Source of the DNA: Sphingobacteriales bacterium
GTDB taxonomy: Bacteria > Bacteroidota > Bacteroidia > Chitinophagales > Chitinophagaceae
Reading direction: 5' to 3'
Length of the DNA stretch: 64,000 nucleotides
Assembly (NCBI GenBank): GCA_004144175.1
Contig: SEFT01000010.1
Location: forward strand, 62,001-126,000
Every line of letters begins with the position of its first letter. Position 1 is the stretch's first letter. Shown here one piece after another: positions 45,169 to 54,540 of the stretch. The notes under the pieces are model-generated. The model had not been told where the DNA came from and made no database searches. It saw only the letters and a program-made list of their open reading frames with translations. The translations under genes and the position numbers were made by a program.

Positions 45169-46002
45169 ATGCCGATGAAAATGAGGATAGGAAACATTGA
45201 AAAGTCATTTATCCTTCTTGTTTTTATCGTTTGCAACTTTCTCGTAACGTCTTGCCGGAGTGTCAATCAGTTACGTTATTTTAAGAATCTTCCGGACTCC
45301 TCAGTAGTACATCTTCCCCATGTTGACCAGGAACTTAGGCTTGTACAGAAGGGCGATAAGCTAATGATAACTATTGGCGCAAAAAACCCAGAAGCGGCTG
45401 CTATTTTTAATAACTATGGTGAGGAACCGACCTCTGGCTCGAAGGGGCGTATAGGAGGTGGCGGTGCTGGGGCCAATGCATCTGACCTTGCAGGATTTTG
45501 GGTAGACGAGTTGGGTGAGATAGAGTTTCCGGTAGTTGGTAAAGTGAAGGCTGAGGGCTATACCGCTAGCCAATTGAAAGATGTTATTACAGAAAAGGTT
45601 TCGCCTTACCTGAGAGAACCTTTGGTTAATGTTAAGTTTATAAGTTTCAAGTTTACTGTGCTTGGCGAAGTAAGGTCACCAGGGGTATACGCATTATCTC
45701 ATCAGCGCACTACATTACTGGACGCGCTTGGTGTAGCCGGAGACTTACCAAGATCGGCAAAACGATATGACATACAGCTTTACCGGGACTATAATGGCGT
45801 AAGGACTATCTCAAAACTTGATCTTCGGAAGAAGGAGCTGTTGAACAATCCGGAATTATTCTACGTAAAGCACAACGATGTGATTATTGTACAGCCGCGT
45901 GATATGAGACTGTTTAGCGATGAAGCGAGGGCATATATCGGTTTGCTCACCTTGCTTATGGGGGCGTCGGCACTCCTGATTACAGTAATAAACAACAAAT
46001 AA
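45169..46002 (+). CDS. Polysaccharide export outer-membrane lipoprotein (Wza-like, SLBB)
   Basis: About 277 residues from the ATG at 45169, chosen because earlier codons lie in the promoter. Lipoprotein signal peptide with lipobox VTSC (Cys about residue 29). A poly-sugar export (PES) domain carries LVQKGDKLMITIGAKNPEAA and GFWVDELGEIEFPVVGKVKA; an SLBB-type segment carries FTVLGEVRSPGVYALSHQRT and HNDVIIVQPRD. A final transmembrane-like helix (IGLLTLLMGASALLITVINN) is typical of Wza-type proteins. It forms the outer-membrane channel for glycan export with the downstream Wzc-like protein. Confidence 0.93.
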   Translation: MPMKMRIGNIEKSFILLVFIVCNFLVTSCRSVNQLRYFKNLPDSSVVHLPHVDQELRLVQKGDKLMITIGAKNPEAAAIFNNYGEEPTSGSKGRIGGGGAGANASDLAGFWVDELGEIEFPVVGKVKAEGYTASQLKDVITEKVSPYLREPLVNVKFISFKFTVLGEVRSPGVYALSHQRTTLLDALGVAGDLPRSAKRYDIQLYRDYNGVRTISKLDLRKKELLNNPELFYVKHNDVIIVQPRDMRLFSDEARAYIGLLTLLMGASALLITVINNK

Positions 46003-46017
46003 AAATACCGCAGGTTA

Positions 46018-48387
46018 ATGGCTACAGAGGAACTTTTGGACGAAGAAGAAGCCAGCAGTGGAGGGATGCAGTTAGATTTCGCGCGGCTGTTATCAAAGCT
46101 GCTTAGAAATTTGCATTGGATAATCCTATGCGCAGTAATTGCTTTTGTGTGCGCGCGTGTATATTTAAGGTATCAAATACCTGTATATAGTGTCACCGCA
46201 AATATATTGGTTAATTCAGGCGATGCATCTAATACAGTTCGAATCATAGGTCAAAAAGAGGCAGAGGATCCAACTGTTCAGAATGAAATTTTCATCCTTA
46301 AATCGTACTCGCTTATTAAAAAGGTTGTGGATTCTTTAGACCTAAAAATACAGCTGGTACAAGATGCGCGAATTAAAGAGCAGCCGCTTGATGTGCAAGC
46401 GCTACCTTTTAGGGTAAATATCAGGCAAGTAAATTCGAACAGGGCTTCAGGGCCATATAGCCTGGCCGTATTTCCGGACTATTATATTATCAAGTCGGGT
46501 TCAAACAATAAGAAAAATTTCTACGATAAGGTTACAACGCTTCCAAATGGTGATACCCTTATTGTATACAAGTTGGGTGACCTAATAGCTCAAAAGGGAG
46601 ATGTTTTTAATCTTTCGGTAATAAGTGATGATGCAGCAGTAAAGAAGTATGTAGGGCGCCTAGCGGTTAGTATGGTCAAAACCGGTAAGGGAATACTTCA
46701 GATTACCTTGAACGATGAGATACCAAGCAGAGCAGAGCGTTTTGTGAGTGTGCTGATCAGAGAATATGACAGGACATCGCTGCAGTTTAAAAATAAGTCA
46801 ATTCGCACTGCGTTGGATTTTTTGAATGATAGATTGCAACTTGTTGGGCAAGAGTTAATAGATCAGGAAAATCGGGAACGTGACTATCGTTCGTCGAACA
46901 AACTTTATGATGTGTCGGCCGCAGCAAATGCCGTTATGCAAAATCTGAATAACTTGGATGCGCAAAAAAATACTGCAGAGTATAATAGGATGCTTTTGAC
47001 TGCTTTAGAGGCACACGTTCAAAATGTTGATCAGATTGAGTTATTCCCAAGCAGTCTTGGTGTTCCGGATGCGATTCTTTCAGGCTTAGTGAATAACTAT
47101 AATGAGTCGTTGCGTAAAAAAAGGATGGTGTTAGATCTTGGAACGCCTAACGATCCTCTTCTACCTGCCATCAATGGGCAGTTGAAAGAGGTGCGCGAAA
47201 ATATCATTAAAAATATAGCCAACATCCGCACGCAGTATAATGTAAATGAACGCTACCTATCAGGGCTGGATGCAGAGTATACAGGCAAACTTCAGAGCTT
47301 GCCAGGAAAGGAGAAAGAGCTCATACGTATCAAAAGGGAACTTACCATAAAGGAGTCTTTATATACATTTTTATTACAGAAAAAGGAGGAGACATCTGTG
47401 CAGCTGATGTCATCAGATGTAACGGGAACCAGGCTAATAGATGCCTCACGTACTACCGGTATCATTTCCCCCCAAGTACAGAGCACATATACATCATTTA
47501 TTTCGATCGGACTCTTGCTTCCAATTGGTCTTATTGTTATCCGAACATTGATGAACCAAAGGGTAGAGTCTAAAAAAGATATCGAAAATTCCACCAACAT
47601 TCCGATAATAGGAGAAATTGTGCAGGTGGATCTTGCAGAATCGCGGCCGGTACTTACGTTTGCGGATAGTAAGAAGCTTATTACGGAGCAGTTTAGAATA
47701 TTGAGATCGAACCTCGGCTATATGGGGCTTTCCGGAGGTAAAAAAGTGATTCTTATTACATCGGCTATGAGTGGCGAGGGAAAGTCCTTTATTGCTGTCA
47801 ACCTTGCCAACATAATGGCTCAGGCAGGCAAGAGAGTAGCGCTTTTGGAGTTCGACCTTCGAAAGCCAAAAATAAGTGAGCGCCTAGGGGTAGATAATGT
47901 GAATGGCTTGTCCGATTATATTGTTACAAATATTGATGCCTCAACTATTGCTAAGGTGCTGCCCGAATATCCAAATTTGCATCTGTTCAACTCGGGACCC
48001 ATACCGCCCAACCCGGCAGAATTAATACTGAGCCCGAGAGTGGCAAAGTTGATGGACTATCTGAAAACAAACTATGACCATGTGATTATCGACACTGCAC
48101 CTGTCGGCATCATATCAGATACGCTAGGGCTCGTACATTTGGCAGATATATCATTATATGTAATCAGGCATAACTTTACGCATAAGCCGACCATACAATA
48201 CCTCAACCAGCTGAAAAAGGAGAATAAATTGGTAAACCCTGCAATTGTGATTTATGGGGCCGATGTTAAGAACTCAGGGTATGGTTACGGCTACGGATAT
48301 GGTTATGGCTATGGTTATTATGATAATGAAGAAAAAAGTAGTGGTTTGAACCGCTTATTCAACCGTAAGGGGAAAACGGTTTCTTAA
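46018..48387 (+). CDS. Wzc-like chain-length regulator with cytoplasmic tyrosine kinase
   Basis: 789 residues: a Wzz domain with transmembrane helices near residues 30-50 and about 490-510, long coiled coils between, then a BY-kinase domain. Walker A is SAMSGEGKSFIAVNLANI (about 581), Walker A' VALLEFDLRKPKIS (about 607) and Walker B HVIIDTAP (about 687). The C-terminal tail has seven GY dipeptides plus an extra Tyr (eight Tyr in all), the autophosphorylation cluster of this family. It controls polymer length and export together with the Wza-like protein 15 nt upstream. Confidence 0.94.
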   Translation: MATEELLDEEEASSGGMQLDFARLLSKLLRNLHWIILCAVIAFVCARVYLRYQIPVYSVTANILVNSGDASNTVRIIGQKEAEDPTVQNEIFILKSYSLIKKVVDSLDLKIQLVQDARIKEQPLDVQALPFRVNIRQVNSNRASGPYSLAVFPDYYIIKSGSNNKKNFYDKVTTLPNGDTLIVYKLGDLIAQKGDVFNLSVISDDAAVKKYVGRLAVSMVKTGKGILQITLNDEIPSRAERFVSVLIREYDRTSLQFKNKSIRTALDFLNDRLQLVGQELIDQENRERDYRSSNKLYDVSAAANAVMQNLNNLDAQKNTAEYNRMLLTALEAHVQNVDQIELFPSSLGVPDAILSGLVNNYNESLRKKRMVLDLGTPNDPLLPAINGQLKEVRENIIKNIANIRTQYNVNERYLSGLDAEYTGKLQSLPGKEKELIRIKRELTIKESLYTFLLQKKEETSVQLMSSDVTGTRLIDASRTTGIISPQVQSTYTSFISIGLLLPIGLIVIRTLMNQRVESKKDIENSTNIPIIGEIVQVDLAESRPVLTFADSKKLITEQFRILRSNLGYMGLSGGKKVILITSAMSGEGKSFIAVNLANIMAQAGKRVALLEFDLRKPKISERLGVDNVNGLSDYIVTNIDASTIAKVLPEYPNLHLFNSGPIPPNPAELILSPRVAKLMDYLKTNYDHVIIDTAPVGIISDTLGLVHLADISLYVIRHNFTHKPTIQYLNQLKKENKLVNPAIVIYGADVKNSGYGYGYGYGYGYGYYDNEEKSSGLNRLFNRKGKTVS

Positions 48388-48418
48388 GTAGTAGCAGTGA
48401 CGGAAAATTCAAATAAAA

Positions 48419-50215
48419 ATGCAAATCCAGTTTAAAAATAATTTCATAGGGTATTTTCGCTTTTACTATAGTGTAGTGGGAGCAAGGCTATTAGTTAACC
48501 TTGGGTTGTGCATCCTTGTGAGTTTTTTTGACGGTATAGGGCTTGCCATGTTTATGCCGCTATTGCAGTCTGTTAGCGGTACTACAACAGCAGTAGGCGG
48601 CAAGGCAGCTATGGGTAAGCTGCATTACGTAACCGAAGCAATAGAAGGGCTGGGCGTCTCGCTTACGCTTAATACCGTCCTTGTGATGCTTGTAGTTTTG
48701 TTTACATTCAAAGGGGTATTGAAACTGATACAACAGAGTTACCAAACGCGGCTGCGCCAGACCTTCATGAAAAAGCTACGCCATAGCCTGGTAGATGGTC
48801 TTCAGGGAGTAAGCTATGAAGGCTTTTTAAAGCTTGATTCGGGTAAAATTCAAAATACACTGACTACTGAGGTGCAAAAGGTAAATCAGTCGATGAACGG
48901 GTATTTTAATGCGTCTCAGGCGTGTGTTATGCTAGTTACTTATATCGCTCTTGCCTTTCTGGCCAACTATCAGTTTGCCATATTGGTTGCAATAGGAGCC
49001 GGTCTTACAAATGTGCTTTATCGTAGAATATATCTGTCGACAAAACGGGTATCAAAAAGTCTATCGAAAAAAGGCAGCGATTTTAACGGGCTTCTTCTCC
49101 AGTCGGTACACAATTTCAAATACCTGAAAGCCACTAACTATCTGTCTAACTTCAATAAGAAGTTGAAGAAGGTAATTAATAAAACCGAACAGTTGAATAA
49201 GCGCATAGGTATGTATTCTGCTATTACCATTAGTATGAAGGAGCCTATGATCATTACAGTTGTTGTCGCGGTTATCTACTTTCAGATAAATGTCATTGGT
49301 TCGAGCTTTACTACGATCTTGCTTAGTCTGTTGTTATTTTACCGTGCCCTGAGCTTCCTGGTAACAGTGCAGAACCACTGGCATGTGTTCGTTCAAAATA
49401 TTGGTTCGCTGGAGAGCGTAGCAGAACTTTCCGGCTATCTGTACAAGCAGAAAGAAGCCAAGGCGGACAAAGCGTTTACTACCCTGCAAGGCAAAATAGA
49501 ACTTAGAGATGTGCAGTTTTCATACGGTACACACAAAGTGCTGAACGCTATCAATATTACGATTCCTAAAAATCAAACGATTGCCCTTATTGGCGAGAGT
49601 GGGTCAGGGAAGACCACGCTGGCAAACATGATATCGTGCCTGATAGAACCTCAGGAAGGAAAAATGCTGGTTGACAATGTTGCGATATCCGAATACGATC
49701 TCGATACATTCAGATCGAAGATCGGGTACATTTCTCAGGAGCCGGTCATCTTCAACGACGATATCTACAACAACATCACTTTTTGGGCAGAAAGGACAGA
49801 TGAGAATATTGCACGCTTTTGGGATACCATAGAGCTAGCCGCTTTGTCGGACTTTATAAGCAGACAACCAGAGCAGGAGAAAACCAAACTTGGCGATAAT
49901 GGAATATTGATATCCGGTGGCCAGAAACAGAGAATTTCTATAGCGCGCGAATTGTACAAACAAGCAGAGATATTAATACTCGACGAGGCTACATCTGCGC
50001 TCGATTCTGAAACGGAAAAAGTGATAAAGGAGAATATAGACGCGCTGCGTGGCAAGTACACAATTGTTGTTATTGCACACAGGCTGTCTACCATCAGGAA
50101 TGTAGACAACATCTTCCTGATGGATAAAGGTAATGTAATGGCTTCGGGGGCATTTGATCAATTGATAGAGGCATCGGGTAAATTCAAAAGAATGGTTGAA
50201 TTACAGGAATTCTAA
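48419..50215 (+). CDS. ABC transporter, fused permease and ATPase (glycan flippase-like)
   Basis: 598 residues: about six transmembrane helices over 1-320, then an ATPase domain with Walker A IGESGSGKTTLANM (about 391), signature ISGGQKQR (about 498) and Walker B ILILDEATSALDSE (about 519). Architecture matches PglK/MsbA half-transporters acting as homodimers. By context it flips lipid-linked glycan precursors; there is no Wzx in the window. Confidence 0.92.
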   Translation: MQIQFKNNFIGYFRFYYSVVGARLLVNLGLCILVSFFDGIGLAMFMPLLQSVSGTTTAVGGKAAMGKLHYVTEAIEGLGVSLTLNTVLVMLVVLFTFKGVLKLIQQSYQTRLRQTFMKKLRHSLVDGLQGVSYEGFLKLDSGKIQNTLTTEVQKVNQSMNGYFNASQACVMLVTYIALAFLANYQFAILVAIGAGLTNVLYRRIYLSTKRVSKSLSKKGSDFNGLLLQSVHNFKYLKATNYLSNFNKKLKKVINKTEQLNKRIGMYSAITISMKEPMIITVVVAVIYFQINVIGSSFTTILLSLLLFYRALSFLVTVQNHWHVFVQNIGSLESVAELSGYLYKQKEAKADKAFTTLQGKIELRDVQFSYGTHKVLNAINITIPKNQTIALIGESGSGKTTLANMISCLIEPQEGKMLVDNVAISEYDLDTFRSKIGYISQEPVIFNDDIYNNITFWAERTDENIARFWDTIELAALSDFISRQPEQEKTKLGDNGILISGGQKQRISIARELYKQAEILILDEATSALDSETEKVIKENIDALRGKYTIVVIAHRLSTIRNVDNIFLMDKGNVMASGAFDQLIEASGKFKRMVELQEF

Positions 50216-50225
50216 AAGTTGAATA

Positions 50226-50771
50226 ATGTCTCAAGTCAGAAAACATTTAAAAAAAACCTACCGGCACTACCTAAGAAATCTTATAAGCAAATATAGACTG
50301 GGTAGTATCGGGGCAGATGTGCATATCGATAAGAACGTAGAGTTTATGCGGTTCCCAAAGAACATTTTTTTGGGAGATGGCCTCATCATCAAAGAAGGAG
50401 CAAGGATATGCAGTTGTAATGAGCAGGCAGTTATAAAGATCGGAAGCAATACCACTGTTGGCTATCATACGTTCATATTTGCATCGAAGGGTATTGAAGT
50501 GGGAAATGACTGTATGATCGCTCCGTTCGTATACCTCGTGGATAGCGATCATGGTATAGAGCGAAATGAACAAATGAATAAGCAACCTAACCAGACGGCT
50601 GCAATAAAGATTGGCAACGATGTGTGGATAGGTACCGGCGCCAAGATACTGAAAGGAGTAACTATAGGCGATGGTGCCGTGATAGCCGCCGGTGCAGTGG
50701 TAAAAGACAATGTACCACCCTATAAAATAGTAGGCGGTATACCTGCAAAAATAATTAGCGAACGAGTATGA
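50226..50771 (+). CDS. Left-handed beta-helix acyltransferase (sugar O/N-acetyltransferase)
   Basis: 181 residues of imperfect hexapeptide repeats ([51 protein letters not shown]). It probably acetylates a sugar of the exported glycan. Overlaps the next gene by 4 nt (ATGA). Confidence 0.9.
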   Translation: MSQVRKHLKKTYRHYLRNLISKYRLGSIGADVHIDKNVEFMRFPKNIFLGDGLIIKEGARICSCNEQAVIKIGSNTTVGYHTFIFASKGIEVGNDCMIAPFVYLVDSDHGIERNEQMNKQPNQTAAIKIGNDVWIGTGAKILKGVTIGDGAVIAAGAVVKDNVPPYKIVGGIPAKIISERV

Positions 50772-51457
50772 GTACAGGCTACATCATTCTATGCAGATAC
50801 AACTCTAGCCGCCTGCCGGGAAAGATCCTGAGGAAGGTGGACGATAAGCCATTGGTATCGATACTTATGGAGCGTCTGGCACCTTTGGGCAAAGAGCATA
50901 TTATCATTGCAACATCCGACCAACCTACAGATGATGTGATCGCTGCTTATTGCGAACAAAACGGTATCAATGTTTTCCGTGGTTCGTTGGATGATGTGGC
51001 TGGCAGGTTTCTGGGCGCAGCCCGTCGCTTTGATCTCGACTATGCAGTAAGGATAAATGGCGATAACCTGTTCGCGGATGCAGATCTTATTAAGACGATA
51101 GCCGATGATGCAGTAGCCGGCGGTTATGATTTTGTGTCGAATGTGCCTGAGCGAACGTACCCTACCGGCATGAGCGTAGAAGTAGTGAATGTAGATTTTT
51201 TTGAAAAAGCATATCACGCATTTGCCGATAAGAAATACAACGAGCACGTTACGCTCTTTTTATATGACCACCCTGACTTTTGTACCAATAGCCAATTTGT
51301 AAAGAATAGCGAGGTGCCGGGCGCACAGGGTGTAAAGATGGCCATAGATACACAGGAAGACCTGGATATGGCAACAGAGATCGTTAAGCAGCTGGGCGAT
51401 AGATATGCTACTGCCGGCTGGAAAGAGATCGTAAATCTAAAACTTCAATTAGTATGA
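50768..51457 (+). CDS. SpsF/NeuA-like cytidylyltransferase
   Basis: 229 residues with a nucleotide-sugar transferase N terminus ([35 protein letters not shown]) and [20 protein letters not shown], as in SpsF-type CMP-sugar synthetases. It probably activates a nonulosonic-type acid with CTP. It overlaps the NeuB-like gene by 4 nt, the classic coupling of synthase and activator. Confidence 0.88.
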   Translation: MSTGYIILCRYNSSRLPGKILRKVDDKPLVSILMERLAPLGKEHIIIATSDQPTDDVIAAYCEQNGINVFRGSLDDVAGRFLGAARRFDLDYAVRINGDNLFADADLIKTIADDAVAGGYDFVSNVPERTYPTGMSVEVVNVDFFEKAYHAFADKKYNEHVTLFLYDHPDFCTNSQFVKNSEVPGAQGVKMAIDTQEDLDMATEIVKQLGDRYATAGWKEIVNLKLQLV

Positions 51458-52467
51458 GTTACTGGAAAGGGAAAAACGGACCATTGTTGATTGCCGAAAT
51501 AGGCGGCAACCACGAAGGGAATTTTGAATATGCAAAAGAACTTTGCCGCCTGGCAATAGGCTCTGGAGTCGATGTTGTAAAATTTCAGATCTACACAGGC
51601 GATACACTCGTAAGCCCGGTAGAGAGCCCCGACCGTAACAAGCACTTTAAAAAATTTGAGCTGACGCCTGAGCAACATCAGGAGCTGGCAAAAATGGTGA
51701 TAGATGCCGGGCTGCAATACACAGCATCGGTTTGGGACCTGGAAGCCATTTCATGGATAGATCCATTTATCGAGTTTTATAAAATTGGTTCTGGCGACCT
51801 TACCGCATATCCTGTTATCGAGGGCATTGCGAAGCTTAAAAAACCAATCATTATCTCTACCGGCCTGGCAACAGAGCAGGAAGTATTGGATACTGTAAAG
51901 TTCATACAATCGCTGGATGAGATGTATCTGAAGCCGGAGAACCTGGCAATACTACAGTGTACATCGATGTATCCGATAGAGTATGCAGATGCTAATCTGA
52001 ACGTGATGCTTCGGTTTAAAGAACTGACAGGGCTTGCGGTAGGGTACTCTGACCATACTACCGACCAGCGTGCAATGCAGTATGCTTATGCTATGGGCGC
52101 CGAAGTACTGGAGTTCCATTTTACCGATAGAAAAGAAGGACGCGAATTCAGAGACCATAAAGTATCGCTTACACAAGATGATGTAAAGGCACTTATCAGC
52201 GAATTGAATATCATCGATACGCTAAAGGGTTCTTTTACAAAGCAGCCTACGGCGATAGAAATAGAAACAAACCACGTTGTAACATTTAGAAGAGCCGCAT
52301 ATCCCAAAACGGAAATAAAGGCGGGTGAAAAAATTACTGCCGACAACCTTGTATATCTGCGGCCCAACCATGGTACAGATGCAAGAGCCTATGCAGACAT
52401 AGTAGGTAAAACAGCAAAAGAAACAATAGCACCATTTGCCAAAATACTAAACGAACAACTGGACTAA
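51454..52467 (+). CDS. NeuB-family nonulosonic acid synthase (N-acetylneuraminate/related)
   Basis: 337 residues: TIM-barrel block PLLIAEIGGNHEGNFEYAKE, VDVVKFQIYTGDTLVSP, KIGSGDLTAYPVIEGIAKLK, IISTGLATEQEV, LQCTSMYPIEY and VGYSDHTTD are all NeuB signatures; the C-terminal ~60 residues are an SAF/antifreeze-like domain (AGEKITADNLVYLRPNHGT). It condenses PEP with an N-acylated hexose to give a sialic-, pseudaminic- or legionaminic-type acid. The exact product cannot be told, and the precursor-making enzymes are not in this window. Confidence 0.92.
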   Translation: MSYWKGKNGPLLIAEIGGNHEGNFEYAKELCRLAIGSGVDVVKFQIYTGDTLVSPVESPDRNKHFKKFELTPEQHQELAKMVIDAGLQYTASVWDLEAISWIDPFIEFYKIGSGDLTAYPVIEGIAKLKKPIIISTGLATEQEVLDTVKFIQSLDEMYLKPENLAILQCTSMYPIEYADANLNVMLRFKELTGLAVGYSDHTTDQRAMQYAYAMGAEVLEFHFTDRKEGREFRDHKVSLTQDDVKALISELNIIDTLKGSFTKQPTAIEIETNHVVTFRRAAYPKTEIKAGEKITADNLVYLRPNHGTDARAYADIVGKTAKETIAPFAKILNEQLD

Positions 52468-53096
52468 TGTTTCTATCGCTCACACAAACTTATCTGAAGG
52501 AGTGGAAGCCTGCGCTAACTGCAGCCGTCACTAAACTGCTATATGGTGGTAAAAGGCTGCGTATTGGTAGTTCTTTCTCTGCCGACAGTGTGCCGCGGAT
52601 TATTGTAGATGAGCATGCCGAACTGGTAATTGGCAATAATGTAGAGCTGAGGCGAAATGTAGAGATAAGAGTACACGGACGGGCCAAAGTGATAATAGGA
52701 GATAATGTGAGGATAGACCGTGGTGTACGCATCCTTGCGGCTAATAATGCTGTAATAGAAATTGGTACAGGTACAAGGATCGGGCTGTATACAGTGCTGA
52801 ATGGAGGTGACTCTATAACAATAGGAAAGAAGGTGCTGGTATCGGGTTTTGTGTATTTGCAAACCAGCATGCATGGTTTCGCTGAGCGCGGCGTAAGCGT
52901 ACAAGACCAGGGCTACGACCATGCGCCGGTTGAACTGAAAGAAGATGTATGGTTGGGCACACACGTCGTAATAATGCCCGGCTGTGTGTTAGAAAGAGGC
53001 GTTGTAGTAGGTAGCAATGCAGTAGTTACAAAAAGTGTATCTGAATATAATGTGGTTGCGGGCATACCTGCCAAATCACTAAAAGAAAGAGTATAA
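52467..53096 (+). CDS. Hexapeptide-repeat acetyltransferase (second)
   Basis: 209 residues. An unusual basic N-terminal ~35 residues precede hexapeptide strands (ELVIGNNVELRRNVEIRVHG, VIIGDNVRIDRGVRILAANN, WLGTHVVIMPGCVLERGVVV, VSEYNVVAGIPAKSL). Likely modifies the nonulosonic acid or another sugar. Shares one base with both neighbours, so it is coupled to them. Confidence 0.9.
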   Translation: MFLSLTQTYLKEWKPALTAAVTKLLYGGKRLRIGSSFSADSVPRIIVDEHAELVIGNNVELRRNVEIRVHGRAKVIIGDNVRIDRGVRILAANNAVIEIGTGTRIGLYTVLNGGDSITIGKKVLVSGFVYLQTSMHGFAERGVSVQDQGYDHAPVELKEDVWLGTHVVIMPGCVLERGVVVGSNAVVTKSVSEYNVVAGIPAKSLKERV

Positions 53097-54499
53097 TGGC
53101 ACAAAAAAATCCTTTGGTGAGTGTATATATCACCAACTATAACTATGGAAGATATATCAGTCAATCTATTGAAAGTCTGCTGAACCAGACGCTTCAGGAT
53201 TTTGAACTATTTATCATCGATGACGGATCTACCGACGAGTCAAAAAAAGTGATCGAAGAATATTCGGTACACCCGCAGATCAGCATCATTTACCAGAGAA
53301 ATAAAGGGCTGAATATCACCAACAATATTGCCTTGCGCGTATCGAGGGGTAAATACATTATGCGCCTTGATGCAGATGACTACCTCGAGCCGGATGCGTT
53401 GGAGACCATGTGCAGCACACTGGAGGCCGATGATAGCCTGGGGCTGGTGTTCCCCGACTACTACCTGGTAGATGCGAATAACCATCTTATTGGCGAGGTC
53501 AGGAGGTTTAATTTCCAGAAAGAGGTATCGTTGCTGGACCAGCCTGCGCACGGTGCATGTACCATGATACGCAGAGAATACCTTGCCGACCTTGGCGGGT
53601 ATGATGAAAGCTACTCTTGCCAGGATGGATATGAGTTGTGGATCAAGTTTATTGCACACCACAAGGTGCTGAACATAAATAAGCCGCTATTCTACTACAG
53701 GCAGCATGGTAGCAACCTTACCACAAATGAGTCGAGGATACTGGAGACAAGATTCCAGATCAAGAATAATTTCATCAATAACAATAACGTTTCTACGCCG
53801 CCTACTATAGCCGTAATACCGGTAAGGAAGACAATGCTTAAAGGCCAGAGCTTCCCGCTGATGAAGGTTGGAGGGATGACCCTGCTCGAGCGTACCGTGC
53901 GCGCGGCGGCGGCGGCCAAAAAGGTTCATGCAGTGGTAGTGACCAGTGCCGATGAGGAGATCAAAGATTACTATTATCAGCACCTGCAAGGTATCGCCCC
54001 TACCGTTATGTTTATAGAACGCCCGGTAGAATTTGCCCGTATCAACGAAACGCTGAATAAAACGCTGCACCATATACTCGAGAGCGAAGCTATCTCAAGC
54101 CTGCGCCCTGAAGCGATGATGACGCTGGCTATTGAATATCCTTTCCTGGCTTCGGATATGATAGATGATGCTATCAACACACTTACCATATTCGGTGCTG
54201 ATTCGGTGCTGAGTGTAAGGCCCGACAATGCTATGTATTATCAGCATAATGGTAATGGCCTGCAATCGATACTAGACCAGGAGAAGTTTACACGCCTGGA
54301 ACGCGAAGCTCTCTATAAAGGCGTTGGAGGTATCGTACTGGCCCGTATCGATGGATTTAAAAAAGAAGAAAAAATGCTGCATGGAAAGGTGGGGCATATA
54401 GTGGTAGACGAACGTTGCGGACTAAGTGTAACCGGTGAGTTGAGCCTTAATATGGCCAATTTCTTGTTGAAGAACGAAGCGCCGGTCGTTCAGTTATAG
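53096..54499 (+). CDS. GT2 glycosyltransferase fused to a NeuA/KdsB-like cytidylyltransferase
   Basis: 467 residues in two parts. Residues 1-225: GT-A family 2 transferase (SVYITNYNYGRYISQSIESL, FIIDDGSTDESKKVIEEY, DAD motif in RLDADDYLEPDA, GYDESYSCQDGYELWIKF). Residues about 235-467: a second nucleotidyltransferase-like fold that begins TIAVIPVRKTMLKGQSFPLM and GGMTLLERTVRAA, as in CMP-sialate/CMP-Kdo synthetases; AAGIP-type ends are absent. An in-frame fusion of sugar activation and transfer on one chain is uncommon. The reading frame is continuous with no frameshift. Confidence 0.85.
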   Translation: MAQKNPLVSVYITNYNYGRYISQSIESLLNQTLQDFELFIIDDGSTDESKKVIEEYSVHPQISIIYQRNKGLNITNNIALRVSRGKYIMRLDADDYLEPDALETMCSTLEADDSLGLVFPDYYLVDANNHLIGEVRRFNFQKEVSLLDQPAHGACTMIRREYLADLGGYDESYSCQDGYELWIKFIAHHKVLNINKPLFYYRQHGSNLTTNESRILETRFQIKNNFINNNNVSTPPTIAVIPVRKTMLKGQSFPLMKVGGMTLLERTVRAAAAAKKVHAVVVTSADEEIKDYYYQHLQGIAPTVMFIERPVEFARINETLNKTLHHILESEAISSLRPEAMMTLAIEYPFLASDMIDDAINTLTIFGADSVLSVRPDNAMYYQHNGNGLQSILDQEKFTRLEREALYKGVGGIVLARIDGFKKEEKMLHGKVGHIVVDERCGLSVTGELSLNMANFLLKNEAPVVQL

Positions 54500-54540
54500 C
54501 ACAATATTGTTTTGAAATAGGTCTCTTACTACAGTTTTTT

